Of a DNA stretch of 64,000 nt, positions 34,861 to 44,160 are shown piece after piece; within the stretch, counting starts at the first letter, position 1; each line of letters starts with the position of its first letter. A model generated the notes under the pieces. It saw only the letters and a program-made list of their open reading frames with translations. It made no database searches and had not been told where the DNA came from. Where the stretch lies: NCBI GenBank assembly GCA_965238265.1, contig OZ250185.1:124001-188000 (forward strand). The letters run 5' to 3'. This stretch comes from JAJDUF01 sp965238265 (lineage in GTDB: Bacteria > Chloroflexota > UBA11872 > UBA12225 > JAJDUF01). Made by a program: the position numbers and the translations under genes.

Positions 34861-34888
34861 GTAGGGGCGCAACATGTTGCGCCCTTAC
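34861..34888. repeat. 28-bp palindrome, second copy
   Basis: Same element as 29425-29452 with one mismatch. Its centre supplies the ATG (34874) of the longest reading frame for the alpha subunit. Confidence 0.85.
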
Positions 34889-37762
34889 CCCGACGGCGAG
34901 AAGGGTGATGGCTTCCTCGTCCACAGCCTGGGGCTACAGCGTATGAACGACGAGCCAGTTGCCACGATCTTCTTCGACGGCAAGCCGGCTGCGGCCTATC
35001 CGGGCGACACGGTCGCGTCCGCCCTGTATCGGGCCGGGCAGCGCATCTTCAGCCGCAGCTTCAAGTACCATCGGCCGCGCGGGCTGCTGTGCGGTGCCGG
35101 GCGCTGCCCCAACTGCTTGGTGAACGTGGACGGCACGCCGAACGTCCGAGCTTGCACCGAGCCGGTCCGTGCGGGGATGCGGGTACAGCACCAGAATGCC
35201 TATCCCTCGCTGGAACGAGACTGGCTGGCAGTGGCAGAGCGGTTCGACTGGCTGCTGCCGGTCGGCTTCTACTACAAGACGTTTACTCAACCATCCGTCT
35301 GGCGCCTTGTGGAGCCGCTGATCCGCCGCGTGGCCGGACTCGGTGAAGTGGCCGACCAAGCGCCGGCGGCCTCGGACGGCGCACCGGAGTACGAGCACCT
35401 CTACATACATACTGACGTGGCGGTCGTCGGTGGCGGCCCGGCCGGGATCGAAGCCGCCATCGCCGCCGCCCAGCAGGGTCGCCGCGTGACGCTCGTTGAC
35501 GACCAGCCGGAGCTAGGCGGTCATCTCCGCTACGCGGGCCGCAGCACGAACGGAAACGCGGCCGCGGTTGGACAGGCTGACTCTGAGACAATAAAGGAGT
35601 TGACTGCCCGGCTGGAAGCACTGCCGAGCGTGCAGGTGCTCACGGCGGCGACCTGCCTGGGCTTGTACGAGGGAAACCTGCTCGGCATTGTCCAGCAAGA
35701 TCGTGCCTGGCAGTCCCACGTTCGGGAGCGGCTCGTTCAGCTTCGGGCCGCGGAGATCGTCGTAGCAACCGGGGCCTACGAAACCCCGCTTCTCTTCGAG
35801 AATAACGATCTACCCGGCGTCATGTTGAGCAGTGCGGTGCTGCGCCTCGTCAACATGCACGGCATCAAGCCGGGCGAGCAGGCGGTGGTGGTCGGTGACG
35901 GGGCACGCCCGGCCCCGATTGTGGCGTGCTTGCAGGCAGCGGGGACCCGGATTGCGGCCGTAGTGCCCTCCGCCGCGGTCATTGCGGCACGCGGCACCAA
36001 GCAGGTGACCGGTATCGGCACCACGGCGCAGGTCACGGGCCAGTCTCACCCAATCCGATGGGGCTTTGGTGGGGTGAGACTGGCCCGTGAGGACATTCCG
36101 TGCGATCTCATCGTCGTCTGTGGTGACCAGGTGCCGGATGCGGGGCTGGTGATGCAGGCCGGCGGTACGGTCACATGGGACGAGCAGCGCGCGGCCTATG
36201 TCGTGGAAGCGTTGCCCGACCACGTTACGGCCGTCGGCGCCGTGACCGGCAGCACGGTTGACGCGCCAGGTCTGCACAATCCTTTGGGAATTGGTGGTGC
36301 AGGCCTGGCGTCGTCAGCGCCGGCGGCAGCATCGGCCGGGCACGGTACGGGACGACGGAAGCGCTCTTTCGTCTGCCTGTGCGAAGACGTGACCACCAAG
36401 GACCTAGACGCTGCCATTGCCGAGGGCTTTGACCATATCGAGACACTGAAGCGGTACACCACGGTCACGATGGGGCCGTGCCAGGGCAAGATGTGCCAGC
36501 TTGCCTCTATCGGTGTCTGCGCCCAACGAACCGGCAAGACCATCGGCCAGACCGGGAGAACGACCTCCCGGCCCCCGACCGCGCCGGTCTCGCTGGGGGC
36601 GCTCGCCGGCGCCCGCCACCACCCGGTCAAGCGGACGCCGATGCACCATAAACACGATGAGCTGGGCTGCGTCTGGATGGACATGGGCGAGTGGCAGCGC
36701 CCGCTCTACTATGGCGCGGCCCACGCCAAGCAGCAGGCCGTTGAGGCGGAGTATTGGGCGGTCAGGCAGCGCGTCGGCGTCATTGACTTGAGCACGCTGG
36801 GCAAGCTGGAGATGCGCGGCAAGGACGCTCCCAAGCTGCTCGATAAGGTTTACACCAATCGGCTCTCCGACCTGCGCGTCGGAGCGTCACGCTACTCCGT
36901 GATCTGTGACGATGCAGGCATCATCTTGGATGACGGCACGATTTCTCGGCTCGCCGCCGACCGTTTCTTCATCACCACGACCACCGGCAATATCGAGTTT
37001 GTGCAGCAGTGGCTCGAATGGTGGCTCGTAGCCACGGACTGGCGCGTCCATATCACCAACGTCACCGGGGGCCTGGCCGCCGTGAACGTGGCCGGTCCGC
37101 TGGCGCGGGATACGTTGGCCAAGCTGACGGCGCGTAACTTGGGCCGGCGCGCCTTCCGGTATATGCGCTGTCGGCGGGCCGAGGTGGCCGGCGTGCCGAG
37201 TATCATGCTGCGGATCGGCTTCGTGGGTGAGACCGGCTGGGAGCTGCACTTTCCCGCCGAATATGGCGAGTACCTGTGGGATGCCATCCTCGACGCGGGG
37301 AAGGAGTTCGACATTCGACCGTTTGGGGTGGAGACCCAGCGAGTGCTGCGGCTAGAAAAGAAACACCTGATCGTCGGCGTGGACACCGATGCCACCAGCA
37401 ACGTGCTCGAAGCCGATATGGCGTGGGTGGCCAAGCTGGACAAAGCGGACTTCATTGGCAAAGCGGCCACGCTTCAGGCGCAGCAGCGCGACCGGCGCGA
37501 GCAGTTGGTGGGCTTCGAGATGCGCGATGCGGTTGTGCCTGAGGACGGTACCGCGCTGGTCCTGGCCGGCCGGCCGGTTGGCCGCGTCACCAGCGTCCGC
37601 TACTCGCCCGTGAACGGGAAAGCCGTGGGGCTGGCCTGGGTAGCTCAGGACTTGGCCACGGACGGCCAGACGCTGACGATGCCCGTGCGCGGCCGGTTGG
37701 CGCAGGCGCAGATTGTGGCCAACCCCTTCTACGACCCGGCCGGCAAGAAGCTGAGAGGCTGA
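34874..37762 (+). CDS. soxA: Sarcosine-oxidase-type alpha subunit (N-methylglutamate dehydrogenase candidate)
   Basis: 962 residues. N-terminal Fer2-like region: DTVASALYRAG and RSFKYHRPRGLLCGAGRCPN. FAD/NAD-binding motif VAVVGGGPAGIEAAIAAAQQG near 178, then IVVATGAYETPLLFENNDLPG. A Cys-rich segment FVCLCEDVTTKDLDAAI...GPCQGKMCQ near 500-545 follows. The C-terminal half (from about 600) is a glycine-cleavage T-protein-like folate domain (YSVICDDAGIILDDGTI, GFVGETGWELHFP) that captures the released one-carbon unit on tetrahydrofolate. Two starts are possible: ATG 34874 inside the palindrome, or ATG 34943. The 23 codons between have coding-like composition, so the long form is kept. No internal break. 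Confidence 0.88.
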   Translation: MLRPYPDGEKGDGFLVHSLGLQRMNDEPVATIFFDGKPAAAYPGDTVASALYRAGQRIFSRSFKYHRPRGLLCGAGRCPNCLVNVDGTPNVRACTEPVRAGMRVQHQNAYPSLERDWLAVAERFDWLLPVGFYYKTFTQPSVWRLVEPLIRRVAGLGEVADQAPAASDGAPEYEHLYIHTDVAVVGGGPAGIEAAIAAAQQGRRVTLVDDQPELGGHLRYAGRSTNGNAAAVGQADSETIKELTARLEALPSVQVLTAATCLGLYEGNLLGIVQQDRAWQSHVRERLVQLRAAEIVVATGAYETPLLFENNDLPGVMLSSAVLRLVNMHGIKPGEQAVVVGDGARPAPIVACLQAAGTRIAAVVPSAAVIAARGTKQVTGIGTTAQVTGQSHPIRWGFGGVRLAREDIPCDLIVVCGDQVPDAGLVMQAGGTVTWDEQRAAYVVEALPDHVTAVGAVTGSTVDAPGLHNPLGIGGAGLASSAPAAASAGHGTGRRKRSFVCLCEDVTTKDLDAAIAEGFDHIETLKRYTTVTMGPCQGKMCQLASIGVCAQRTGKTIGQTGRTTSRPPTAPVSLGALAGARHHPVKRTPMHHKHDELGCVWMDMGEWQRPLYYGAAHAKQQAVEAEYWAVRQRVGVIDLSTLGKLEMRGKDAPKLLDKVYTNRLSDLRVGASRYSVICDDAGIILDDGTISRLAADRFFITTTTGNIEFVQQWLEWWLVATDWRVHITNVTGGLAAVNVAGPLARDTLAKLTARNLGRRAFRYMRCRRAEVAGVPSIMLRIGFVGETGWELHFPAEYGEYLWDAILDAGKEFDIRPFGVETQRVLRLEKKHLIVGVDTDATSNVLEADMAWVAKLDKADFIGKAATLQAQQRDRREQLVGFEMRDAVVPEDGTALVLAGRPVGRVTSVRYSPVNGKAVGLAWVAQDLATDGQTLTMPVRGRLAQAQIVANPFYDPAGKKLRG

Positions 37763-37816
37763 CGACGCCAGAGCCGCACCACAGATGTCCATAGGATTGT
37801 GCGGCTCTGGCGCGTC
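37761..37816 (+). terminator. Strong hairpin at the end of the alpha-subunit gene
   Basis: A 14-bp perfect stem (CGCCAGAGCCGCAC, 37766-37779, with its complement at 37799-37812) around a 19-nt loop, extendable by four pairs past a bulge. It begins at the stop codon and ends just before the gamma-subunit start. There is no T-run, so attenuation or mRNA stabilisation is as likely as termination. Confidence 0.6.
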
Positions 37817-37817
37817 A

Positions 37818-38531
37818 ATGGCAGTAACTATGCAACCGATCAAACGCACGGCACTCTACCGCACGAGCCTGGCGTTGGGCGCTACGATGACCGACCACGC
37901 CGGTTGGCAGGTGGCGACCCAGTTTCGCTCCCCAGCTGAGGAAGCGCAGCAGGTCCAAGACGGCGTGGGGCTGGCGGATGCCAGTTGGCTGGGGAAGCTG
38001 GAGATTCGAGGTCAGAGCCTCGACCCGGCGGGATGGGAGATCGCCGGCGCCACCGTCTGGTCCTTGGCCGCCGGCGACGTGCTCGTGACGTGTGAGCCGC
38101 AAGATACACCGACAGTGCTGCAAGTGCTCCAGGATCGGGCTGCGCCCGCCTCGGAGGCGACGATGCCACCGTGCCTCCACGTGACCGATGTCACCTCCGT
38201 CTACGCGGCCCTCCTCCTGGCCGGGCCGCGCAGCCGCGCCGTCTTGCAGCGGCTCACGGCGCTCGATCTGTCCGACACGTCCCTCCCCGACTTGGCGTGC
38301 GCGCGCACCGGCCTGGCACACGTCCACGCGACACTCCTACGGCAAGACCTCGGTCGCGTGCCGGCGTACTGGCTACTGGTAGGCTGGGAATACGGCGCCT
38401 ACGTCTGGGACGCCGTGCTGCACGCCGGCGAGTCATTCGGCATCGCGCCCATCGGGCTGGCAGCACTGCGTCGGCTGAGAGACTCGGGGAATACATCTCC
38501 TACCCACGCGGTAGGCAAGGACCGGCGATAG
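37818..38531 (+). CDS. soxG: Sarcosine-oxidase-type gamma subunit
   Basis: 237 residues from ATG 37818 (37785 and 37830 are alternatives; 37785 lies in the hairpin loop and is less likely). The protein is a small T-protein-like fold: YRTSLALGATMTDHAGWQVATQF, DGVGLADASWLGKLEIRG, DVTSVYAALLLAGPRSRAVL and WLLVGWEYGAYVWDAVLHAG. This matches the gamma subunit, which contacts the alpha subunit's folate domain. The stop codon is adjacent to the beta-subunit start. Sequence conservation in this subunit is low, so the call leans on gene order. Confidence 0.75.
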   Translation: MAVTMQPIKRTALYRTSLALGATMTDHAGWQVATQFRSPAEEAQQVQDGVGLADASWLGKLEIRGQSLDPAGWEIAGATVWSLAAGDVLVTCEPQDTPTVLQVLQDRAAPASEATMPPCLHVTDVTSVYAALLLAGPRSRAVLQRLTALDLSDTSLPDLACARTGLAHVHATLLRQDLGRVPAYWLLVGWEYGAYVWDAVLHAGESFGIAPIGLAALRRLRDSGNTSPTHAVGKDRR

Positions 38532-39840
38532 ATGCTCCAACTGTTTCGCAAAGAGCGGGTGCTGCCCAAGGCGCACGACCTCAGGCGCACCTACGATGTC
38601 GTCATCATCGGCGCGGGAGTGCATGGGCTGGCGACGGCGTACTACCTGGGCAAAGAGCACGGTATCACCAACGTCGCCGTGCTGGAGAAAAGCTACCTCG
38701 GCGCCGGCAATAGCGGGCGCAACACGGCAATTCTGCGTGCCAACTACCGCACACCGGAGGGTATCCCCTTCTTTGCAGCGTCGCTGGAGCTGTACGAGCA
38801 GCTGTCTCACGAGCTGGGCTGGAACGTGCTCTTCAGCCAGTGCGGGCACCTCACCCTCGCGCACACCGATTCTGCGGTAGCCGGTCTGCGCCTCCGTGCC
38901 GAGACGAATACCCTCTTCGGTGTCGAGAACCGGGTGATTGATCGGGATGAGCTACAGCGGCTCGTCCCGGCCCTCGACTGCTCTGACCGTCCGCGCTACG
39001 AGATACTCGCTGCCCTCTACAACCCGCCGGGCGGTATCATCCGCCACGACGCGGTCGTGTGGGGCTACGCCCGCGCCTGCGAGCGGATGGGGATCGAGAT
39101 TCATCCCTTCACCGAAGCAACCGCGATCAGCGTCAATGGCTCGACGCAGCAAGAGCAACCGCCCGCGGCGCCCTTCCCCCGCTGCAACAGTGGCCGGTCC
39201 AGGATGGGAGTCTGCCGACAGCCGGGGGGCCGGCGGTATCACGGGGGTCGTGACCAATCGGGGCGAGATTGCGACGCCGGCGGTAGTGAACTGCACGGCC
39301 GGGTGGGCCACTGTGGTCAGTAAGCTGGCCGGGGTGGCGCTCCCCATCGTCACCCAGCCCCTCCAAGCGTGCGTGACCGAGCCGCTGAAGCCATTCTTGG
39401 ACAAGGTCATCGTCTCCGCCAACCTCCACGTCTACATCAACCAGACTGATCGCGGGGAGCTGGTCATTGGGGCGGAGGTTGACCCGTATCAGTCGTATAG
39501 CATGGCCGGGACGCTGCCAACGCTGGAGCAGATGGCGAGCTACACCCTGGAGTTGTTCCCGCAGCTGCACAACGTCAAAGTGCTCCGGCAATGGGCCGGA
39601 ATCTGCGACATGACCCCGGACTACTCGCCCATCATCGGCGGTGTCGAGGGCCTTGCGGGGTTCTATCAGGATGTAGGCTGGGGCACCTATGGCTTCAAGG
39701 CCGGGCCGATTGCCGGAAAGTGCCTGGCCGAGCTGATCGCTACCGGGCAGACACCGGAGCTGATCGAGCCGTTTGCGCTCTCACGCTTCCGCGACGCCCG
39801 GCTCGTCGGCGAGAAGGCCGCGGCCGCCGTCTCACACTAA
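38532..39840 (+). pseudogene. soxB: Sarcosine-oxidase-type beta subunit with one frameshift
   Basis: FAD-dependent amine oxidoreductase subunit carrying the substrate site. Part one (38532 to about 39150) has YDVVIIGAGVHGLATAYYL, SYLGAGNSGRNTAILRANYR and GGIIRHDAVVWGYARACERMG. Part two, in another frame from about 39235 to 39840, has ITGVVTNRGEIATPAVVNCTAG, YINQTDRGELVIGAEV, TPDYSPIIGG and GWGTYGFKAGPIAGK. Both are typical of the family, so a single +1/-1 event lies in 39150-39235, within a segment that looks like an extra loop (third-frame LPPLQQWPVQDGSLPTAGG may be the true reading of part of it). If real, the whole dehydrogenase would be inactive. Confidence 0.82.
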
Positions 39841-39914
39841 TAACCCCAGGCGCCTGAGCAGCTTGTACAATGTGACTCACGCCGCAACCGCGCCGCGCTA
39901 TCCTGGGGCCTACG

Positions 39915-40154
39915 ATGACGACAGTTCTACCTGCAGCCACCATGCTGCCCTATGTCCGGCAGGGCGAGATTGACTACGCCCGCCTCGACTTCGACCCCGA
40001 CGAACGGGAGCTACCCCCCGACGCTATGGAGCAAGAACTGGCCGTCCAGGACCTGCTCGGTCTGCTCGCCAGTCGCTTCACCGACTTCGGCGAGCGCCCC
40101 GATACCTTCCTCAGCAGCAATACGATCCTCTGCTGCTCGCCCCCGCCCTGCTAA
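39915..40154 (+). pseudogene. Truncated Uma2-family (DUF820) remnant
   Basis: About 70 residues (MLPYVRQGEIDYARLDFDPD, ELPPDAMEQELAVQDLLGLL, RPDTFLSSNTIL) look like the N-terminus of a Uma2 restriction-endonuclease-fold protein, which is normally ~190-220 residues. The frame ends at 40154 without the catalytic core. Recognition is from memory of Uma2 N-termini, so moderate confidence. Confidence 0.45.
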
Positions 40155-40253
40155 CCGCCGCCTTCCCGGCCTATCCCTGCCCCGCCTCCCCGGCGGCCCT
40201 GCACTCCCGACGCTCTCTGCGGTATCTTTGGGGGCGTGCAAAGGGGGAGGAAG

Positions 40254-41612
40254 ATGGTACGGACACTCGCAGACGTTCGGCAGCTGGTTGATGAGCGGGG
40301 CATCAAGTTTTTCCTGTGCTCCTACGTCGAGATGAGTGGAGCACCGAAGGCAAAGCTGGTCCCGGCGACAAACCTCGAAGAAATGGCCGCGGAGGGGGCC
40401 GGCTTTGCCGGCTTTGCCGCCGGGGAGATCGGGCAGGGTCCCCACGACCCGGATATGGCCTGCATTCCCGACTTCAGCTCCCTCCAGATTGTGCCGTGGC
40501 GGCCCGAGATCGCTTGGGTAGCCGGCAACATCCACGTCAACGAGCAGGAGTGGCCCTACTGTCCGCGCACCATTTTGCAGCGCCAGCTGGAAAAGGTCCA
40601 GCAGCAAGGCTACACGTTCAACACCGGCACCGAAGCCGAGTTCATGCTCCTAAAAAGAACAACCGATTGTGAGCGGGATGAGCATGGCGCCTACGCGCCC
40701 TGGGACGCGCTCGATACGCTCGGCAAACCCTGCTACGACCTGCGCGCACTGCACCGCAATCTTGACATCATCACGACAATCGTGACCTACATGCAGGAGC
40801 TAGGCTGGGGGCCGTATGCCGCCGACCACGAGGACGCCACCTGTCAATTCGAGCTGAACTGGCTCTACGGGAACGGAGCCACCACCCCGGACCGGCACAC
40901 CTTCTTCAAATGGATGGTCAAGACCGTCGCCGAGCAGCACGGCCTCTTGGCAACCTTCATGCCGAAGCCGTTTGCCCACCTGACCGGCAACGGGGCGCAC
41001 CACCACATCAGCCTCTGGGACGCGGAGAACAAGACCAACCTGTTCGAGGACGAATCCGACGCCAACGGCCTCTCGCAGCTGGCCTATTGGTTTATGGGCG
41101 GCGTCCTGCACCACGCTCCGGCGCTCGCCGCCGTCACCTGCCCCATCGTCAACAGCTACAAGCGCCTGATCCGCGGCGCCCCCCGCTCCGGGGCCACCTG
41201 GGCGCCGGTCTACGTCACCTATGGCGGATCCAATCGCACGCAGATGATCCGCATTCCCGGCCCGGGGCGAATCGAGAACCGTATCGTGGACGGCGCCGCC
41301 AACCCCTACCTGGCCTGTGCCGCCATGCTCGCCGCCGGGCTGGACGGCATCGAGCGCCGCATTGACCCCGGCCCCCGCAACGACGACAACCTCTACGAAG
41401 TGCCCGAGGCCGAGCTACGCGCGCGCGACATCGGCTTCCTCCCCACCAATCTCAGCGACGCCGTAGACGCCCTGGAGCAGGACGAGGTGATCCAAGGCGC
41501 CCTCGGCGACGACTACGCCCCCTACTACATCCAAGTCAAGCGCCGCGAATGGCAGCAATACCACACCAGCGTCAGCCAATGGGAAACCGACACCTACCTC
41601 GGCCTCTACTGA
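40254..41612 (+). CDS. gmaS: GlnT/GmaS-type ligase (gamma-glutamylmethylamide synthetase candidate)
   Basis: 452 residues from ATG 40254, which has GGGGGAGG upstream. Glutamine-synthetase fold of the type III/GlnT group: FNTGTEAEFMLL (metal Glu), ADHEDATCQFELNW, GNGAHHHISLWD (His/Asn motif), YKRLIRGAPRSGATWAPVY, GPGRIENRIVDGAANPYL, and the subgroup-typical ending REWQQYHTSVSQWETDTYL. GmaS ligates methylamine to glutamate with ATP, the first step of the indirect methylamine route. GlnT-like enzymes making glutamine look similar. Its position directly after the dehydrogenase subunits and in the same region as GlxBCD favours GmaS. Function is inference from context; the family is firm. Confidence 0.82.
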   Translation: MVRTLADVRQLVDERGIKFFLCSYVEMSGAPKAKLVPATNLEEMAAEGAGFAGFAAGEIGQGPHDPDMACIPDFSSLQIVPWRPEIAWVAGNIHVNEQEWPYCPRTILQRQLEKVQQQGYTFNTGTEAEFMLLKRTTDCERDEHGAYAPWDALDTLGKPCYDLRALHRNLDIITTIVTYMQELGWGPYAADHEDATCQFELNWLYGNGATTPDRHTFFKWMVKTVAEQHGLLATFMPKPFAHLTGNGAHHHISLWDAENKTNLFEDESDANGLSQLAYWFMGGVLHHAPALAAVTCPIVNSYKRLIRGAPRSGATWAPVYVTYGGSNRTQMIRIPGPGRIENRIVDGAANPYLACAAMLAAGLDGIERRIDPGPRNDDNLYEVPEAELRARDIGFLPTNLSDAVDALEQDEVIQGALGDDYAPYYIQVKRREWQQYHTSVSQWETDTYLGLY

Positions 41613-41874
41613 GGAGCCTGCCGCACACCCCTCCCCCTCTCGATTCCCAAGCGACAGAGAGCGGGCATTTGCCGCCAGCGGAGCCAGAGCGCGCGTGGGA
41701 TGCGGACTGCAACCCACTGTGAGAACGCGCGTTCTATAGAGAGGGCCAGGCTTACTTGGGCGTGTGCTGGCTGCGGCCGGGAGCAGCCGCCCTTCATTCT
41801 GGCTTGAGCCGCAATTGAGTTCCAGCTAACGTTTGTCACGTGTGCGACCGACTGCTGTGAGCAAGGGAGTAAGC

Positions 41875-42801
41875 ATGAGGTATAGGATCAAAGCTAAGGT
41901 AGAAGGAAGTCTTGTCCTTGACGAGGACGTTTCAGTGGAACGCGATGACATCCTTGTCGAGTTTTTGAGCGACCGAAAGGGTATGTTGGGTCACATTGCA
42001 GTGAGTACGAAGGTTGACCCAGAGGAGTTCAAGACATCGGTTGGGCCGGGCCAAGGAGAAACAGTTGCTACTTTCGTCCTGGAAAGCAATCCACAAGTTC
42101 ATAATACTCTGATAGAGGAGCTACAGAGGCTTGAGTCAAATTTATCCTTCCGTTTGTACTACAGTTTGGAGCGTATACATTGGCAAACTGTGGAGGAAGA
42201 GAGGATTCCTGAAAGCCCAGATGAGGAAGCACTTTGTTCTCTGACTGGAGTGATGTTTTCTCAGGAAGAGTCTCCACCACCGGTAGTGCAGCTTGCAAGG
42301 GATTCATGTGAGAATATAGTATCAGAGTCACTAAAGTACAATTATCTGGTGACACATAAAGCATTTGCCCTTGAGTCTATGAGGGATTTTGGCGGTGGTC
42401 GATATATTCAATCCTTCTATAACTCCTTCTTTATCCTCGAAAGTTTCTACGGACGGGGGAAGACCGGTACGAAGAATGTGATCAGAGAGTTCTCCAAGTC
42501 AGATGAACTGATGAAGGCAATATCTCAGAATTTCCATATGATTAGTGGGAAAGCTGATCTTCACGAATTCTATGAAGAAGAGGGTTGCAAGATAGATATA
42601 GAAGGAACGCTACATCTCCTAGTAAAAGTGCGAGGGAAACTTCATCATTACTACAGCGGAAGCAGTAGGAGACAGGGCACTCCGTTCAACCAGAGGCATT
42701 TTCGAGATATTGCAAATCTGGCCAGATTTGTAGCGCTGTACGCTATATCCTTGAAGGAGCTCTCAATTAGCGAGGGTGCAAGACGAGTGCGAAGTTCGTA
42801 G
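41875..42801 (+). CDS. AT-rich unknown protein with HEPN-like C-terminus
   Basis: 308 residues from ATG 41875 (AAGGGAG nine bases upstream). The base composition is clearly more AT-rich than both flanks. No family is recognised for the N-terminal ~150 residues (mostly beta-like). The C-terminal ~120 residues are helical and contain LLVKVRGKLHHYYSG, where RGKLHH fits the R-x4-H motif of HEPN RNase domains as in ApeA-type defence proteins. A tiny overlapping reading frame follows at 42776. Horizontal acquisition and a defence or toxin role are inferences; HEPN membership needs a profile search. Confidence 0.7.
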   Translation: MRYRIKAKVEGSLVLDEDVSVERDDILVEFLSDRKGMLGHIAVSTKVDPEEFKTSVGPGQGETVATFVLESNPQVHNTLIEELQRLESNLSFRLYYSLERIHWQTVEEERIPESPDEEALCSLTGVMFSQEESPPPVVQLARDSCENIVSESLKYNYLVTHKAFALESMRDFGGGRYIQSFYNSFFILESFYGRGKTGTKNVIREFSKSDELMKAISQNFHMISGKADLHEFYEEEGCKIDIEGTLHLLVKVRGKLHHYYSGSSRRQGTPFNQRHFRDIANLARFVALYAISLKELSISEGARRVRSS

Positions 42802-42904
42802 ACTAGCTGACGAATTAGACGAAGCCGTGGCGCGATGGGAACGTTGGGCTTCTGAAACCCCACCCTGTTTCGTGGAGACGACCTCGCGTTTTCGCCCGGT
42901 ATGA
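42776..42904 (+). CDS. Possible 42-aa protein overlapping the HEPN-like gene
   Basis: GTG 42776 preceded by GAGG opens 42 codons (DELDEAVARWERWASETPP) ending TGA 42902-42904 and overlapping the upstream stop by 26 nt. An acidic-basic amphipathic helix is predicted by eye. It could be a small antitoxin or a chance frame. Confidence 0.3.
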   Translation: MQDECEVRRLADELDEAVARWERWASETPPCFVETTSRFRPV

Positions 42905-43026
42905 ACTCAGTGACTCTTGGTCTGACCGCTATAACCTTGCCGCCTCCTCGACCTGGATGCTCAAAGTGGGTGTCCTTGCTGGATTTTGGCCAAGGCCGCG
43001 GTGAAGGCGCCGGCTCTCACGCTACA

Positions 43027-43065
43027 CCCCTCTCCACCAAGTGGAGAGGGGGCCGGGGGGTGAGG
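43027..43065. repeat. CCCCTCTCCACCAAGTGGAG-type interspersed repeat
   Basis: Stem CTCTCCAC/GTGGAGAG followed by GGGGCCGGGGGGTGAGG; copies at 4793, 53001 and 62413. Confidence 0.75.
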
Positions 43066-43228
43066 CCCGCCAGCCCCCAAGACCGTTGTCATTCCCCCAC
43101 CCCCCGCCGATATGTCCCGGTGTTGGGAGTGGCAGATGCAAGACCATCCTGGAGCACCGGGCACCGCCCGGAAGGGAATCACTCGCACCGTCGTGCCGGC
43201 CGCCTGTGGTGGGGCGGCCGCACCTATG

Positions 43229-43740
43229 GCGCCGGGCCATGACCATCCCCTCGCCACCGCGGCGAGGCTGCCGGGTCATGGCCGTCCGTGCGCCGTGCCG
43301 CCAGCGCCGGACCACGACCGGTCCCGCGCCCGGCACACAAAGGCGCCGGGTCATGGTAGACCCCCCGTCGCGCAGCGTGCGGCGAGGCATGACCGTCCGC
43401 GCGCCACCCCACAGGCGCCGGATCATGACGTACCCCTCGCCATTGCGGCGCGGGCGCCGGGTCATGATCGTCCGTGCGCCGCGCCGAGCGTGCCGGTCCC
43501 GGACCGGTCGCGCCCCGCGCAAAGGCGCCGGGTCGGCGACCCCCCGTTGCGGTCGAGCGCAGCGGGGCATGAGCGCCACCCCACAGGCGCCGGGCCATGA
43601 CGCGCCACCGCGGCGGGCGCCGGGTCATGGCCGTCCGCGCGCCGCGCAGCTGGTGCCGGACCACCATTGGTCCCACCACGCGCCTATGGCGCCGCCGGGT
43701 CACGCACCGGCGCGCGCCGGGTCACGCCCTGGCGCGCGCC
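43229..43740. repeat. Degenerate ~36-bp tandem repeat array
   Basis: At least ten imperfect units, each beginning near GCGCCGGGTCATG, start at roughly 43229, 43269, 43307, 43344, 43381, 43417, 43453, 43490 and 43526, with irregular units after that. On the minus strand the period reads as 12-residue steps such as GARTIMTRRPRR. Units are contiguous with no spacers. The whole interval 42905-44308 contains no recognisable gene; all reading frames in it are low-complexity Arg/Pro/Ala sequence. Confidence 0.7.
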
Positions 43741-43800
43741 GGCACGTATGTGCCTATCGCCACCGCTCCCTTGCCGGCCCGCGTGAGCCGGCTGCTCCAG

Positions 43801-43980
43801 GTCCGTCTATTCCGTATCACCGCCACTCCCGACAACCGCACCTACCCGCAATCCCACCGATACGCCGCGAACCACCACGCCCCGTACTCCCAAGTTCCCA
43901 CTTACTTGCAGTCCCGCCACACCGCCGCGAACCACCACGCCCCGTACTCCCACGCACCCACCGACCCACACTCCCACTCC
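43801..43980. repeat. 60-bp tandem repeat
   Basis: Two clear copies (43861-43920 and 43921-43980) share GCCGCGAACCACCACGCCCC and GTACTCCCA. The preceding 60 bp (43801-43860) matches in part (CCTACCCGCAATCCCACCGA). No gene is recognised. Confidence 0.7.
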
Positions 43981-44160
43981 ACCACCCATCCCATGCATCC
44001 ACTCATCACGGCTCCAACCGCGGCGCGTCGCTCACCACCGACGGCCGCCAGTGTGCATCCTGCCACCCAGGCCCCGACCCGCCCGTCACCCACCACCACG
44101 GGCACGGGCCTCCCCCGCCAACGCCCCTCCCGCGCCCCGCCCCTGCCCGCCTGCCGAAAA

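Noticed and set aside
34582..39840. True heterotetrameric sarcosine oxidase
   Set aside because: Not excluded, but the adjoining GlxBCD and GlnT/GmaS genes make N-methylglutamate dehydrogenase the better reading.
43229..43740. Possible CRISPR array
   Set aside because: The units are contiguous and degenerate with no unique spacers, and no cas genes are present.
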